From NCBI RefSeq assembly GCF_003260995.1, contig NZ_CP030040.1:2396501-2460500 (forward strand): a stretch of DNA of 64,000 bases, given 5' to 3'. Made by a program: the position numbers and the translations under genes. Source of the DNA: Acetobacterium sp. KB-1. GTDB taxonomy: Bacteria > Bacillota > Clostridia > Eubacteriales > Eubacteriaceae. Below the pieces are notes generated by a model. The model was not told where the DNA came from. It ran no database searches and saw nothing but the letters and a program-made list of their open reading frames with translations. Positions 21,381 to 29,062 of the stretch are shown here, in pieces; position 1 is the stretch's first letter, and every line of letters starts with the position of its first letter.

Positions 21381-22565
21381 CTATCCGATATTTTGATACA
21401 AGCTCATAATTGGGAGCATCACCGATAACATGATACCGCCGACAATTACAGCCATAATAATGATCATAATGGGTTCAATAAAGGTCACCAGCCGGGTGGT
21501 CGCCATTTCCGCTTCATAGTCAAAGGAGTCCGCCACTGATTCTAGCATATCATCCAGATTTCCGGATTCTTCGCCAATATAGATCGTGGATACCAGCTTG
21601 GCGTCAAACCCTTCAATGGTTTGGATCGACGCTGAAAGCGGCTCCCCATTGCGTACCTGCTCAATGGCATGAGGAAACTGCGATTGCAAGTAGGTGTTCC
21701 CGATGGTATCCCCGCTGATGGTCAGGGCGTTGATCATCGCCAAACCGCTGGAATATAGTGAACTTAGAGTTCTGGCAAAACGGGCAGTGTAAATAATCTT
21801 CATCAGCTTGCCGATCTGGGGGATTTTTAATTTAAACTGATCCAAGGCTTTTTTGACACCGGGGACTGTTATCAGAAAGCTTCCCAACACAATTAAAATC
21901 AATGTTCCGATAAGATAAATATACCAATAGGTGGTCATCGAATTACTGATATTAATCATTAACTGCGTAATCGCCGGCAATTCAATGCCTTCAAAGAGGG
22001 TAAAAAACTGGGGTAAAATCAAGGTAAAAATTAGAATCACAACCATGATCGTGATAAAAAATAAAATGATCGGGTAGGTCATCGCACTTTTAATTTTCCC
22101 CCGGAGCTTATGTTCCTTCTCATAGTGATCGGCCATCTTTCGGGCTGTTCCCTCCATCTGACCACTGGCTTCCCCGGATTTATACATATTGATCAGCAGC
22201 TCGGGAAAGGAGCCGCCGGTTGCTTCCATGGCATAAGACAGGGTATTGCCCCGTTGGATTTCCTGATACAGGATACTGTAAACTTTTTTGATCGGCGGTT
22301 TAATATCACGTTCTTCCATAATCTTAATCGCCCGGATCATGGTGATACCTGAAGCCAACATCCCGGAAATCTGTCTGGAAAAATCCGACAATTCCATTGG
22401 TTTTAGTTTATAAACCTTATGATGTTCCGAAACTTCGGTTATTTTTAAGGCAAATTCATTATTCTGCCGCAGCGTTCGTCGAACCAAATCCGAACTTGCG
22501 GCTTCCATGGTGCCCTTTACCATTTGAGACTGTAAGTTTTTTGCAGTGTATTTATAAACAGGCAT
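21381..22565 (-). CDS. pilC: PilC/GspF inner-membrane platform protein
   Basis: A 394-residue protein with the duplicated GspF domain. The first copy starts at LSDFSRQISGMLASGITMIRAI, the second at FARTLSSLYSSGLAMINALTIS. Membrane helices lie near residues 165-190, 215-240 and 365-390 (EPIMIIIMAVIVGGIMLSVMLPI). PilC couples the ATPases PilB and PilT to pilin insertion and removal. Length is normal, and the gene lies between pilD and pilMN. Confidence 0.93.
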   Translation of the reverse strand: MPVYKYTAKNLQSQMVKGTMEAASSDLVRRTLRQNNEFALKITEVSEHHKVYKLKPMELSDFSRQISGMLASGITMIRAIKIMEERDIKPPIKKVYSILYQEIQRGNTLSYAMEATGGSFPELLINMYKSGEASGQMEGTARKMADHYEKEHKLRGKIKSAMTYPIILFFITIMVVILIFTLILPQFFTLFEGIELPAITQLMINISNSMTTYWYIYLIGTLILIVLGSFLITVPGVKKALDQFKLKIPQIGKLMKIIYTARFARTLSSLYSSGLAMINALTISGDTIGNTYLQSQFPHAIEQVRNGEPLSASIQTIEGFDAKLVSTIYIGEESGNLDDMLESVADSFDYEAEMATTRLVTFIEPIMIIIMAVIVGGIMLSVMLPIMSLYQNIG

Positions 22566-22988
22566 AGGCCCTCCGTTTTTGACTTTAGCTTAAGCGATTA
22601 TAACCCGAACAGGTTAAAATACCACTGTATTATTATATCACCAAATAGTAATGCTGTCATGATTCCGATGCATAAATAAGGGCCAAAGGCCATATGCTTA
22701 TCCTTTGTTTTTCTGGCCAGCAGCATAACTGCCACCGCGCCCCCAAGGATCAGGCCAATAAAGGCTGCCAGCAAAGTATTTTCCCAGCCCAACAGAAATC
22801 CGGCGACCCCCATCAGCTTAATATCCCCACCGCCAAAGGCATCGGCGATAAAAAGAGCCAGGACCAACATCGGCAGACTAATCACTCCCATGCCAATCAC
22901 TCGGGAAAGGAGCCCGATCTGAGGGAAAAAGAAAAAGCTGAGTAAAGCCGGTGCCATCAGCGCAATCACGAGACCATTGGGAATGGTC

Positions 22989-22992
22989 ATAG
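22989..22992. repeat. Target-site duplication ATAG, left copy (right copy 24213-24216)
   Basis: The four bases ATAG immediately before the left IS end are repeated immediately after the right end. Joining the flanks through one copy restores the pilD reading frame (Asp-Thr-Met-Thr-Ile-Pro), confirming the boundaries. Confidence 0.85.
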
Positions 22993-23067
22993 TGGATAGG
23001 CTATACTTAACTGGACAGATTTACTAAGGTCATATAAACTAAATCCATAAAATGAAGGAGAACCAAT

Positions 23068-23352
23068 ATGACCAGAAGAGAACGCCGAATTTTTACAGAT
23101 GAATTTAAAAATCAGGTCGTCCAATTATATTTAAACGGAAAACCCAGACATGAAATTATTAAGGAGTATGAATTGTCAGCTTCAGCCTTTGATCGTTGGG
23201 TGAAACAGCATCAAAACTCCGGATCATTTAAAGAAAAAGACAACCGCAGTGATGAAGAAAACGAGTTAATCAAATTGCGCAAAGAAGTCCAACAATTAAA
23301 AATGGAAAACGACATCCTAAAGCAAGCAGCGCTGATCATAGGACGAAAGTAG
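23068..23352 (+). CDS. IS3-family transposase OrfA
   Basis: A 94-residue protein with an N-terminal helix-turn-helix (RRERRIFTDEFKNQVVQLYLNGKPRHEIIKEYELSASAFDRWVK split over residues 2-45) and a C-terminal leucine-zipper-like helix (ELIKLRKEVQQLKMENDILKQAA). OrfA binds the terminal repeats and forms OrfAB by -1 frameshifting. The OrfB frame is open upstream across the end of orfA, as that mechanism needs. A GAAGGAG ribosome site precedes the ATG. Confidence 0.93.
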   Translation: MTRRERRIFTDEFKNQVVQLYLNGKPRHEIIKEYELSASAFDRWVKQHQNSGSFKEKDNRSDEENELIKLRKEVQQLKMENDILKQAALIIGRK

Positions 23353-23393
23353 AAGTCATCCAAGCGAATCAAGACAGATACTCGGTATCAGCA

Positions 23394-24194
23394 ATGTGTA
23401 AAGTCCTAAAAATAACACGAAGCACCTATTATTATGAGTCTAAAACCCGAAAATCAGAAGATGAAAAAAAACTGAAACAGGATATTACCGACATTTTCAA
23501 GGCTAGCAGGCGTAATTATGGCACGCGTAAAATCAAAAAAGAACTGGAAAAGAAAAAACAGATTGTATCACGCCGACGGATTGGCCGAATAATGAAAGAA
23601 CTGGGCCTGGTATCGACCTATACAATCGCTCAATTCAAAGTTCATAAAACACCGGTAAACAATGATAAAATCCAAAACGAAGTTAATCGCCAGTTTGATG
23701 ACAGAGAGCAGCTGGAAGTAGTTGTCAGTGATCTTACCTATGTTCGTGTTGCCGGAAAATGGAATTATGTATGTATTCTTCTGGATTTATACAATCGCGA
23801 AATTATTGGTTACAGCGCAGGCGCGCAAAAAGATGCCATGCTTGTTTATCAGGCTTTTGCAACGGTCAAATACAGACTGGATAAGATATCAATCTTCCAT
23901 ACGGATCGTGGAAATGAATTTAAAAACAATATTATTGATGGGATCATCGATACGTTTAATATCAGACGTTCATTGAGTCAAAAAGGTTGTCCGTATGACA
24001 ATGCCGTTGCTGAAGCTACCTTTAAAGTTTTTAAAACTGAATTTGTGTATCCGAATACGTTTGACTCCCTGGAACAGCTAAAACTGGAATTGTTTGATTA
24101 TATTCATTGGTATAATCACATCCGAATTCATTCGTCTCTTGATTATATGACGCCGATTGAATTCAAAACAGCAGACCTTAAAAAAGTTGTCTGA
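23394..24194 (+). CDS. IS3-family transposase OrfB (DDE integrase core)
   Basis: 266 residues from the first ATG, though the frame is open further upstream and is probably expressed mainly as an OrfAB fusion. An HTH_21-like region (SRRNYGTRKIKKELEKK) is followed by the rve integrase core. The three catalytic acids are visible: Asp in VVSDLTYV, Asp in HTDRGNEF, and Glu in DNAVAEATFKVFKTE. The C-terminal YNHIRIHSSLDYMTPIEF is the family ending. The reading frame is intact. Confidence 0.95.
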   Translation: MCKVLKITRSTYYYESKTRKSEDEKKLKQDITDIFKASRRNYGTRKIKKELEKKKQIVSRRRIGRIMKELGLVSTYTIAQFKVHKTPVNNDKIQNEVNRQFDDREQLEVVVSDLTYVRVAGKWNYVCILLDLYNREIIGYSAGAQKDAMLVYQAFATVKYRLDKISIFHTDRGNEFKNNIIDGIIDTFNIRRSLSQKGCPYDNAVAEATFKVFKTEFVYPNTFDSLEQLKLELFDYIHWYNHIRIHSSLDYMTPIEFKTADLKKVV

Positions 24195-24569
24195 AAAAGT
24201 GTTGACAATCCAATAGTATCAAAGTCAATCATGGTAATACAGATTAAAATGGCCCCTGCCGAGAATACTACCAGCCACTGAAAGGATAGACCATAAACTG
24301 CAAAAATCAGGATTGCCATCAGCCCGGTAAAGAGTTCAACTAACGGATAGCGAACGGCGATGGGCTCACCGCAATCGACGCATTTCCCCCGTAGCCAGAA
24401 ATAGCTAAACAGCGGAATATTGTGATAGCCCTTGATCTGAGCATTGCAACGGGGGCAGAACGAGCGTCCCTTGGCAAAGGATAGCGCCTTGGGTACCCGG
24501 TAGATAACCACGTTAAGAAAGCTACCGATAACAATTCCGATAACAAAGATATATAAATAGAGGATACTG

Positions 24570-25031
24570 TTAATCAGCACAAGCATATGCGTCTAAGTCC
24601 TTTCCTGAAAAGCGATCACTTAAGATAGCGTTTGTCTTTATTCTACTACTGATGGTTTCACCTGGCGAATACCGGGTTTCCCAACCATCACGGCTATAGA
24701 CAATATAATCAATGGTAGCATCCCGATTATCATCAACCACCCGGATTTCGGCCTCACGATTGATCTCCTGACCAATCAGATCAACGAGATCCGTTTGAAC
24801 CGGTACGTGGTAATCACCCAAAGCCTTAAATTCAATGGCTTTGGCCCGGGCTGCCAGATAGACCAGTTTGGCATTGGCGGCGTTGGTGGTATGACGTAAG
24901 GCTGTGACCAGACCTGAAATTATCAGTATGACCACGACGAGAATTAACACCACCGTCAGAACAAAACCTCGGCTAAACCCAATCGGTTCGTTATTTGAGG
25001 AAGCTAATTCATAGTCTTTGATTGGATGCAA
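24570..25031 (-). CDS. Pilus-cluster protein with N-terminal membrane helix (pilin-like)
   Basis: A 153-residue protein whose residues 20-46 form a strong hydrophobic helix (GFVLTVVLILVVVILIISG). A small domain with AARAKAIEFKALGDYH follows. The layout resembles prepilins but lacks a clear Glu5 after a Gly cleavage site, so class I processing is uncertain. It overlaps the start of pilD by 17 bases, which suggests coupled expression. Its role in the pilus is unknown. Confidence 0.5.
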   Translation of the reverse strand: MHPIKDYELASSNNEPIGFSRGFVLTVVLILVVVILIISGLVTALRHTTNAANAKLVYLAARAKAIEFKALGDYHVPVQTDLVDLIGQEINREAEIRVVDDNRDATIDYIVYSRDGWETRYSPGETISSRIKTNAILSDRFSGKDLDAYACAD

Positions 25032-25243
25032 GGGTTACCTCCCAAAATGATTTCTATTCTAAGAATGACAAGCGAAATTATTCTACCATAAACTTTACAG
25101 GATTGACTTAAATTGTTGGGGTTTAATTGTTAAATTCTTCTTTACTTATCGAAAAAACAGTGGCTTCAGCACTACAATTTCTACAGTGCAATAATGTATA
25201 ACCGCCTGAACACGATCTCGGTAATGCTAAACTTGGTTTAAAT

Positions 25244-25300
25244 AAAAAACTCCCGATCCCCGGGCAAACCCAATGACGGGTTTGCGCCTTGGATAGGGAG
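25244..25300 (-). terminator. Strong intrinsic terminator after the major pilin gene
   Basis: An outer stem (25250-25259 with 25291-25300) encloses an inner hairpin (25262-25271 with 25278-25288). The minus-strand transcript ends in a T-run (complement of 25244-25249). A second small hairpin (25307-25313 with 25317-25323) precedes it. It would cap pilA transcripts and reduce expression of the downstream pilus genes, a common way to give a high pilin-to-machinery ratio. The rest of 25032-25349 shows no gene. Confidence 0.8.
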
Positions 25301-25349
25301 AGAGTACCCTATGGCGCATAGGGCTACAAATGTTTTAATTTATAAAATG

Positions 25350-25856
25350 TTAGTTTTTAACCACTGTGGCACTGTCATCTGAGATTGTAATGGTATAACC
25401 ATCTTTTGTGAATTCAACTTCTGTAACCTGTGCTGTTTCTGTCGTTGCTGCACTACCAGCACCTACATCCACCGTCCAAGTAGCCAGACCTGCTGTAGTT
25501 CCTATCGAAATATCCGTACCAATATACTTAGCCATCTGTGCACTTGCCTTATTAGCTGCTGTTGTTCCTGGCGTAGCCAGTGCTTTTTCTGTTGCTACAG
25601 CCGCTGAACTTAATGCTGTTGAAAGTGCTCCATCAGTAAGACTTGTCGTGGCACCAAACTCAGTCGCTGTCGATTGTGCGGCGACATAGACCGTTCTTGC
25701 CTCTGCTATCATCGCTTTTCCCCGTGCATCATTCACAAATCCCAACATCGTCGGAATCGTAAACGCCGCCAAGATCGCCAGGATCACCAATACTACAATA
25801 ATTTCGACCAGGGTAAATCCTTTTCTGTTTTTTTTAATTCTGTTAATTAATTCCAT
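25350..25856 (-). CDS. pilA: Type IV major pilin (PilA-like)
   Basis: A 168-residue prepilin with the class I signal NRKGFTLVEIIVVLVILAIL: cleavage after Gly, Phe1, Glu5. ARGKAMIAEARTVYVAAQ then forms the rest of the N-terminal helix. The globular domain is short, Ala/Thr-rich and lacks Cys. It is preceded by a c-di-GMP-I riboswitch with terminator and followed by its own terminator, as expected for an abundant, separately controlled pilin. Compositional simplicity fits a major subunit, but which of the three pilins is dominant cannot be told from sequence. Confidence 0.85.
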   Translation of the reverse strand: MELINRIKKNRKGFTLVEIIVVLVILAILAAFTIPTMLGFVNDARGKAMIAEARTVYVAAQSTATEFGATTSLTDGALSTALSSAAVATEKALATPGTTAANKASAQMAKYIGTDISIGTTAGLATWTVDVGAGSAATTETAQVTEVEFTKDGYTITISDDSATVVKN

Positions 25857-26015
25857 TTTGCGTCACTCCTTATTTTTTTATTTTATTACTTTCTTTGCTC
25901 TATATGATCATCTGCGCCTAGAGATGATTTATAAACTGGATTTATTGCTAAAACAGACCCACTTTCTCATGGTGTCCATTATTTTGTCTTAATCATTACG
26001 ATTAGCTTTTTTGTC

Positions 26016-26043
26016 AAAAAAAGCCACACTTTCGTCGTGTGGC
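26016..26043 (-). terminator. Riboswitch expression-platform terminator upstream of pilA
   Basis: The stem GCCACAC/GTGTGGC (26037-26043 with 26023-26029) is followed on the minus-strand RNA by a run of seven T. Its 5' arm uses the last three bases of the aptamer's closing P1 stem (26041-26043), so aptamer folding and termination compete. This is the geometry of a ligand-induced antiterminator, that is an ON switch. That is inference from overlap only. Confidence 0.8.
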
Positions 26044-26138
26044 AACTGGCTGTCGTATCAAATTGGATTTTCAATACTTATTCCAATTGACTTAGACCCT
26101 TTAGCTTTGCGTCTCAGATTTTCATCTGTTTTGCCTTT
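26041..26138 (-). promoter_or_regulatory. c-di-GMP-I riboswitch (GEMM) upstream of pilA
   Basis: On the minus strand the conserved class I elements appear in order: GGCAAAAC at the P1 start, a hairpin with GAAA tetraloop (CAGAT-GAAA-ATCTG), GACGCAAAGC, GGGTCTAA, and the closing ACAGCCAGTTGCC. These match the GEMM/c-di-GMP-I consensus. It lies about 185 bases upstream of the pilA start and is followed directly by a terminator. The rest of 25857-26349 carries no gene, only AT-rich leader and spacer. Confidence 0.9.
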
Positions 26139-26349
26139 ATTTTATGCTGTCTACACTTAAATCTTATGTTAACACCTATTAAAAGTCAAGTTAAAACTTT
26201 ACAAGTTTGTGACAACTTTCCGCTATTTAATCCGTTCAAGATTTATCCACAAAAATTCTATACCGTCACATCTTTTTTAAAACCCAAACACCTGCCACAG
26301 ATACTCAGTTAATTTTTTATTACTTAGCCAACTTAAGCTTATTTATTCA

Positions 26350-26916
26350 TTATTTATTCCAAGGTACCGCCGGTCGGGAAGCCGAAGCTTCCAGCTTTTT
26401 CACCGTCACATTTTCCTCATTAAACCAAACAACATATCCATTCTTGGCATAATAGACCTCTTTTACCTTACCTGGATTCCCCACCGCATAATCCATAATC
26501 ACATACCAATAGGAATCGTCCTGTGCATAATTGCCACGATAATCCAAATTAGTAATTTTCAAATCATTACCAAGGTATTTTTTCATTTGCATGCTGGCCG
26601 CATTATGATAACTTTTTGAACCCGTCGTCTCACATCGCGATACCCAATATGAATTTAGATCATCATACGGATTATTACCACTGTTAGTTTTATCCAACCC
26701 TACACCGGTCCCAACGATTTCCGTCGCCGTTGTCTGTGCTGCCACATACACTTCCCTGGCTTCAGCGATATAGGCTTTCCCCTTGGCATCCGCGACAAAC
26801 CCCAGCATTGTTGGAATGGTAAAGGCTGCTAAGATAGCCAGTACCACCAGTACCACAATAATTTCGACCAGGGTAAATCCTTTTTTTAGTTTTATGCTCT
26901 TTTTACCATTTTTCAT
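26350..26916 (-). CDS. Type IV prepilin, major-type
   Basis: A 188-residue pilin with leader MKNGKKSIKLKKG, then FTLVEIIVVLVVLAILAAF and TIPTMLGFVADAKGKAYIAEAREVYVAAQ. These are almost the same N-terminal 50 residues as its neighbours. I start at ATG 26914-26916, which has AGGAG seven bases upstream. A longer frame upstream overlaps the preceding pilin gene and lacks a prepilin-like leader. The globular part (YWVSRCETTGSKSYHNA, YWYVIMDYAVG) differs from pilA. It shares its transcript with the pilin at 26978-27541. Confidence 0.85.
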   Translation of the reverse strand: MKNGKKSIKLKKGFTLVEIIVVLVVLAILAAFTIPTMLGFVADAKGKAYIAEAREVYVAAQTTATEIVGTGVGLDKTNSGNNPYDDLNSYWVSRCETTGSKSYHNAASMQMKKYLGNDLKITNLDYRGNYAQDDSYWYVIMDYAVGNPGKVKEVYYAKNGYVVWFNEENVTVKKLEASASRPAVPWNK

Positions 26917-26977
26917 TACTCTCCTCAACGCTTTCAAGCAAACACCACGGAATGTAAAGCGATGCACCAATTCATGA

Positions 26978-27541
26978 TCACCATTTTGCAACGCTTGTAT
27001 TATTATTTTCAATGGTTACCCGATAGCCATTTTTTAGGTATACCACTTTATTTACTTTTCCGGTTTTTCCATCTGCCGGGTCAACACCAACCGTTACTGT
27101 CCAAGCTGCCTCCTGATTCTCCGGTGTGGCTTGAGGCTTAGTCATCAAATCAAGATCTGAAATTTCAAGATCAGATCTAAGGTAACTAAACATTTTCAAA
27201 CTCGCCTGAACTCTGGGAGAGTCATAGTCAAAATGATCCGGTTTATATTTACTCCGATACGATATCTTTGTCGAACCTAAACAATTTGATAATCCAAACC
27301 ATTGATTACTTTCCGAATCCGTCAAATCAGTGATTCCACTAAATTCGGTTGCTACCGCTTGTGCCGCGACATAAACCTCCCGGGCTTCAGCAATATAGGC
27401 TTTTCCTCTGGCATCTGCGACAAATCCCAGCATCGTCGGTATGGTAAAGGCGGCCAGTATCGCCAGAACCACTAAGACGACAATAATTTCGACCAGGGTA
27501 AACCCTTTTTTTTGATCACGCTGTTTTTTAATCCACTCCAT
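26978..27541 (-). CDS. Type IV prepilin, major-type
   Basis: A 187-residue pilin with leader MEWIKKQRDQKKG and core FTLVEIIVVLVVLAILAAFT. It shares the ADARGKAYIAEAREVYVAAQ helix with the next gene and diverges in the C-terminal domain (DLTDSESNQWFGLSNCLGS and later). It is the first gene after the second c-di-GMP-I riboswitch. The clear conservation of the helix with divergent heads suggests duplication followed by diversification of surface-exposed parts. Confidence 0.87.
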   Translation of the reverse strand: MEWIKKQRDQKKGFTLVEIIVVLVVLAILAAFTIPTMLGFVADARGKAYIAEAREVYVAAQAVATEFSGITDLTDSESNQWFGLSNCLGSTKISYRSKYKPDHFDYDSPRVQASLKMFSYLRSDLEISDLDLMTKPQATPENQEAAWTVTVGVDPADGKTGKVNKVVYLKNGYRVTIENNNTSVAKW

Positions 27542-27616
27542 AAATCCCTCTTATCCCTCTTAAGTAATAATAATTCTCATAACCCGGTAAGATGACGGTG
27601 AAACGTTTTTTTATAC

Positions 27617-27640
27617 AAAAAAAGCCGCATTAAATGCAGC
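27617..27640 (-). terminator. Riboswitch expression-platform terminator upstream of the pilin pair
   Basis: A stem GCTGCAT/ATGCGGC (27634-27640 with 27624-27630, three-base loop) is followed by seven T on the minus-strand RNA. As in the pilA leader, the 5' arm overlaps the 3' end of the aptamer, suggesting that ligand binding suppresses termination. Confidence 0.78.
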
Positions 27641-27730
27641 AACTGGCTGTCGTATCATGTCGAATTTTTATCAATCCACTGATTTAGACCCTATAGCTTT
27701 GCGTCCCAGAGTTTCCTCTGATTTGCCCTT
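27637..27730 (-). promoter_or_regulatory. c-di-GMP-I riboswitch (GEMM) upstream of the pilin pair
   Basis: Minus-strand elements in order: GGGCAAAT, hairpin CAGAG-GAAA-CTCTG with the tetraloop, GGGACGCAAAGC, GGGTCTAA, ACAGCCAGTTGC. It is a second, clearly related copy of the pilA aptamer with different P1 and loop sequences. It controls the two pilin genes at 26350-27541. The remaining part of 27542-27995 is AT-rich without a gene. Confidence 0.9.
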
Positions 27731-27941
27731 ATTATTCACAGTTCTTTTTAATCATAGGTGAGCATCTCAAAAAAGTCAAGTTAAGAATTTACAAATATTG
27801 ATATTTTCCCTTGGCTAATTTCGAGCTTTGTAACATCAATATCGTCCGCAAAGCAATTTTCTTTAACCTTTTTTTCACAAGTAGCATCTAAACGCTGCCG
27901 ATACCAACCTTGGATTTATGATAAAACGATCGACAGCATTC

Positions 27942-27960
27942 GGGCGGTTGATAACCGCCC
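27942..27960. repeat. Small palindromic hairpin downstream of pilT
   Basis: A perfect 8-bp stem GGGCGGTT/AACCGCCC with a 3-base loop lies 36 bases after the pilT stop. No T-run follows on the minus strand, so it is more like a REP-type intergenic palindrome or an RNA-stabilising hairpin than a terminator. The flanking TTTGTAG also occurs beside the small hairpin near 25324, hinting at a dispersed repeat. Confidence 0.45.
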
Positions 27961-27995
27961 CTACAAATTCTATTTGACGTTATTGTTTTAGCCAA

Positions 27996-29051
27996 CTACC
28001 GCCCAAAATACTGATTAAACTCCTGCTTGTCACTGGCCCATTCCAGACCGACTTCGTAGGTGATTTTCTGGTCTCTCACCAGCATCGCCAAATCGGCATT
28101 CAGGGTTTTCATACCGTCACGGCCGCCAGTTTGCATCACCGAAGCCAGCTGATGGGTTTTATTTTCGCGGATCAGATTAAGCACCGCATCGGTGCCAATT
28201 AGCACCTCCAGGGCGGCCATCCGACCTTCCCCAGTGGCCAGGGGCACCAGTTGCTGGGTAACGACCCCTTTTAAAATGCTGGACAGCTGGGTTCTAATCT
28301 GCTGTTGACTGTGGGGAGGAAAGACATCAATGATTCGATCAATGGTATTGGCCGCCCCAATGGTGTGGAGTGTCGACAAGACCAGGTGCCCCGTTTCGGC
28401 GGCGGTAACGGCAGCAGAAACGGTTTCGTAGTCGCGCATTTCACCCACCAAAATCACATCCGGGTCCTCCCGCAACGAAGACCGCAGGGCTTGTGCAAAA
28501 GAGTTGGCATCGACCCCAATTTCGCGTTGATGAACGATACTATGCTTATGCTCATGTTTGTATTCCACCGGATCTTCAATGGTTAAAATATGCACTGCCC
28601 GATTCATGTTGATGTAATCAATCATTGAAGCCAGCGTGGTTGACTTTCCGCTACCGGTGGGACCGGTGATTAAAATCAGTCCGCGTGGCTCACTGGCTAA
28701 CTTCCGAATAATCGGCGGCAGTTTCAAGTCTTCAAAACTGGGAATGGTATCGTTAAGCAAACGGATGGCAGCAGCATAACTGCCCTGCTGTTTATAGATA
28801 TTGACCCGCTGCCTTAGCCCTTCTGGGGTGACATGGCAAAAATCCAGATCGGTACCGGACTCCAGACTCTCCCGTTCAATCGGAGTCAACAAGCTAAAAA
28901 TCAGGTTTTCAATCATTTGCGGATTATGTTCAAAGTCGCTTTGATAAAGCTTACCATTTTTTCTGAAAACCGGTGGCAGCTCCCGGGATAGATGAATATC
29001 CGAACAATCATTGCGGCGGCCATAATTAACCAGCTCTAAGAAATTTGTCAT
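27996..29051 (-). CDS. pilT: PilT pilus retraction ATPase
   Basis: A 351-residue secretion-type hexameric ATPase. Walker A is GPTGSGKST at residues 130-138. The Asp box LTIEDPVEYKH, Walker B DPDVILVGEMRD and the His box TGHLVLSTLHT follow. The short N-terminal domain (MTNFLELVNYGRRNDCSDIHLS) and overall length fit PilT rather than PilB. It would power depolymerisation and twitching. It follows pilB by 11 bases. Confidence 0.94.
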   Translation of the reverse strand: MTNFLELVNYGRRNDCSDIHLSRELPPVFRKNGKLYQSDFEHNPQMIENLIFSLLTPIERESLESGTDLDFCHVTPEGLRQRVNIYKQQGSYAAAIRLLNDTIPSFEDLKLPPIIRKLASEPRGLILITGPTGSGKSTTLASMIDYINMNRAVHILTIEDPVEYKHEHKHSIVHQREIGVDANSFAQALRSSLREDPDVILVGEMRDYETVSAAVTAAETGHLVLSTLHTIGAANTIDRIIDVFPPHSQQQIRTQLSSILKGVVTQQLVPLATGEGRMAALEVLIGTDAVLNLIRENKTHQLASVMQTGGRDGMKTLNADLAMLVRDQKITYEVGLEWASDKQEFNQYFGR

Positions 29052-29062
29052 CTTGCTTCTCC

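Larger units (their letters stand above)
22993..24212 (+). mobile_element. IS3-family insertion sequence inside pilD
   Basis: A 1,220-bp element with imperfect terminal inverted repeats starting TGGAT and ending ATCCA. The terminal 26 bases (22993-23018 and 24187-24212) match at about 16 positions. It is flanked by a 4-bp direct repeat ATAG at 22989-22992 and 24213-24216. It encodes orfA and orfB in a -1 frame relationship, with a DDE integrase core. Orientation is opposite to the pilus operon. Complete ORFs, intact ends and a clean target repeat point to a recent insertion. Confidence 0.92.
22598..24586 (-). pseudogene. pilD: Prepilin peptidase PilD, interrupted by an insertion sequence
   Basis: The 5' part (24213-24586) encodes an N-terminal domain with the zinc-type Cys pairs CPRCN and CVDCGEP and the first catalytic Asp region MIDFDT. 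The 3' part (22598-22988) continues as MTIPNGLVIA and has the second catalytic motif GGGDIKLMG. Removing the element and one copy of its 4-bp target repeat restores a continuous frame of 254 codons, the usual size for PilD. As it stands the N-terminal fragment reads 22 extra residues into the element and stops at 24143. PilD cleaves and N-methylates prepilins, so unless another peptidase exists elsewhere no pilin here could mature. Confidence 0.9.

Noticed and set aside
26917-27012. A longer N-terminus for the pilin at 26350
   Set aside because: It overlaps the preceding pilin gene, lacks a prepilin-like leader, and the internal ATG has AGGAG upstream.
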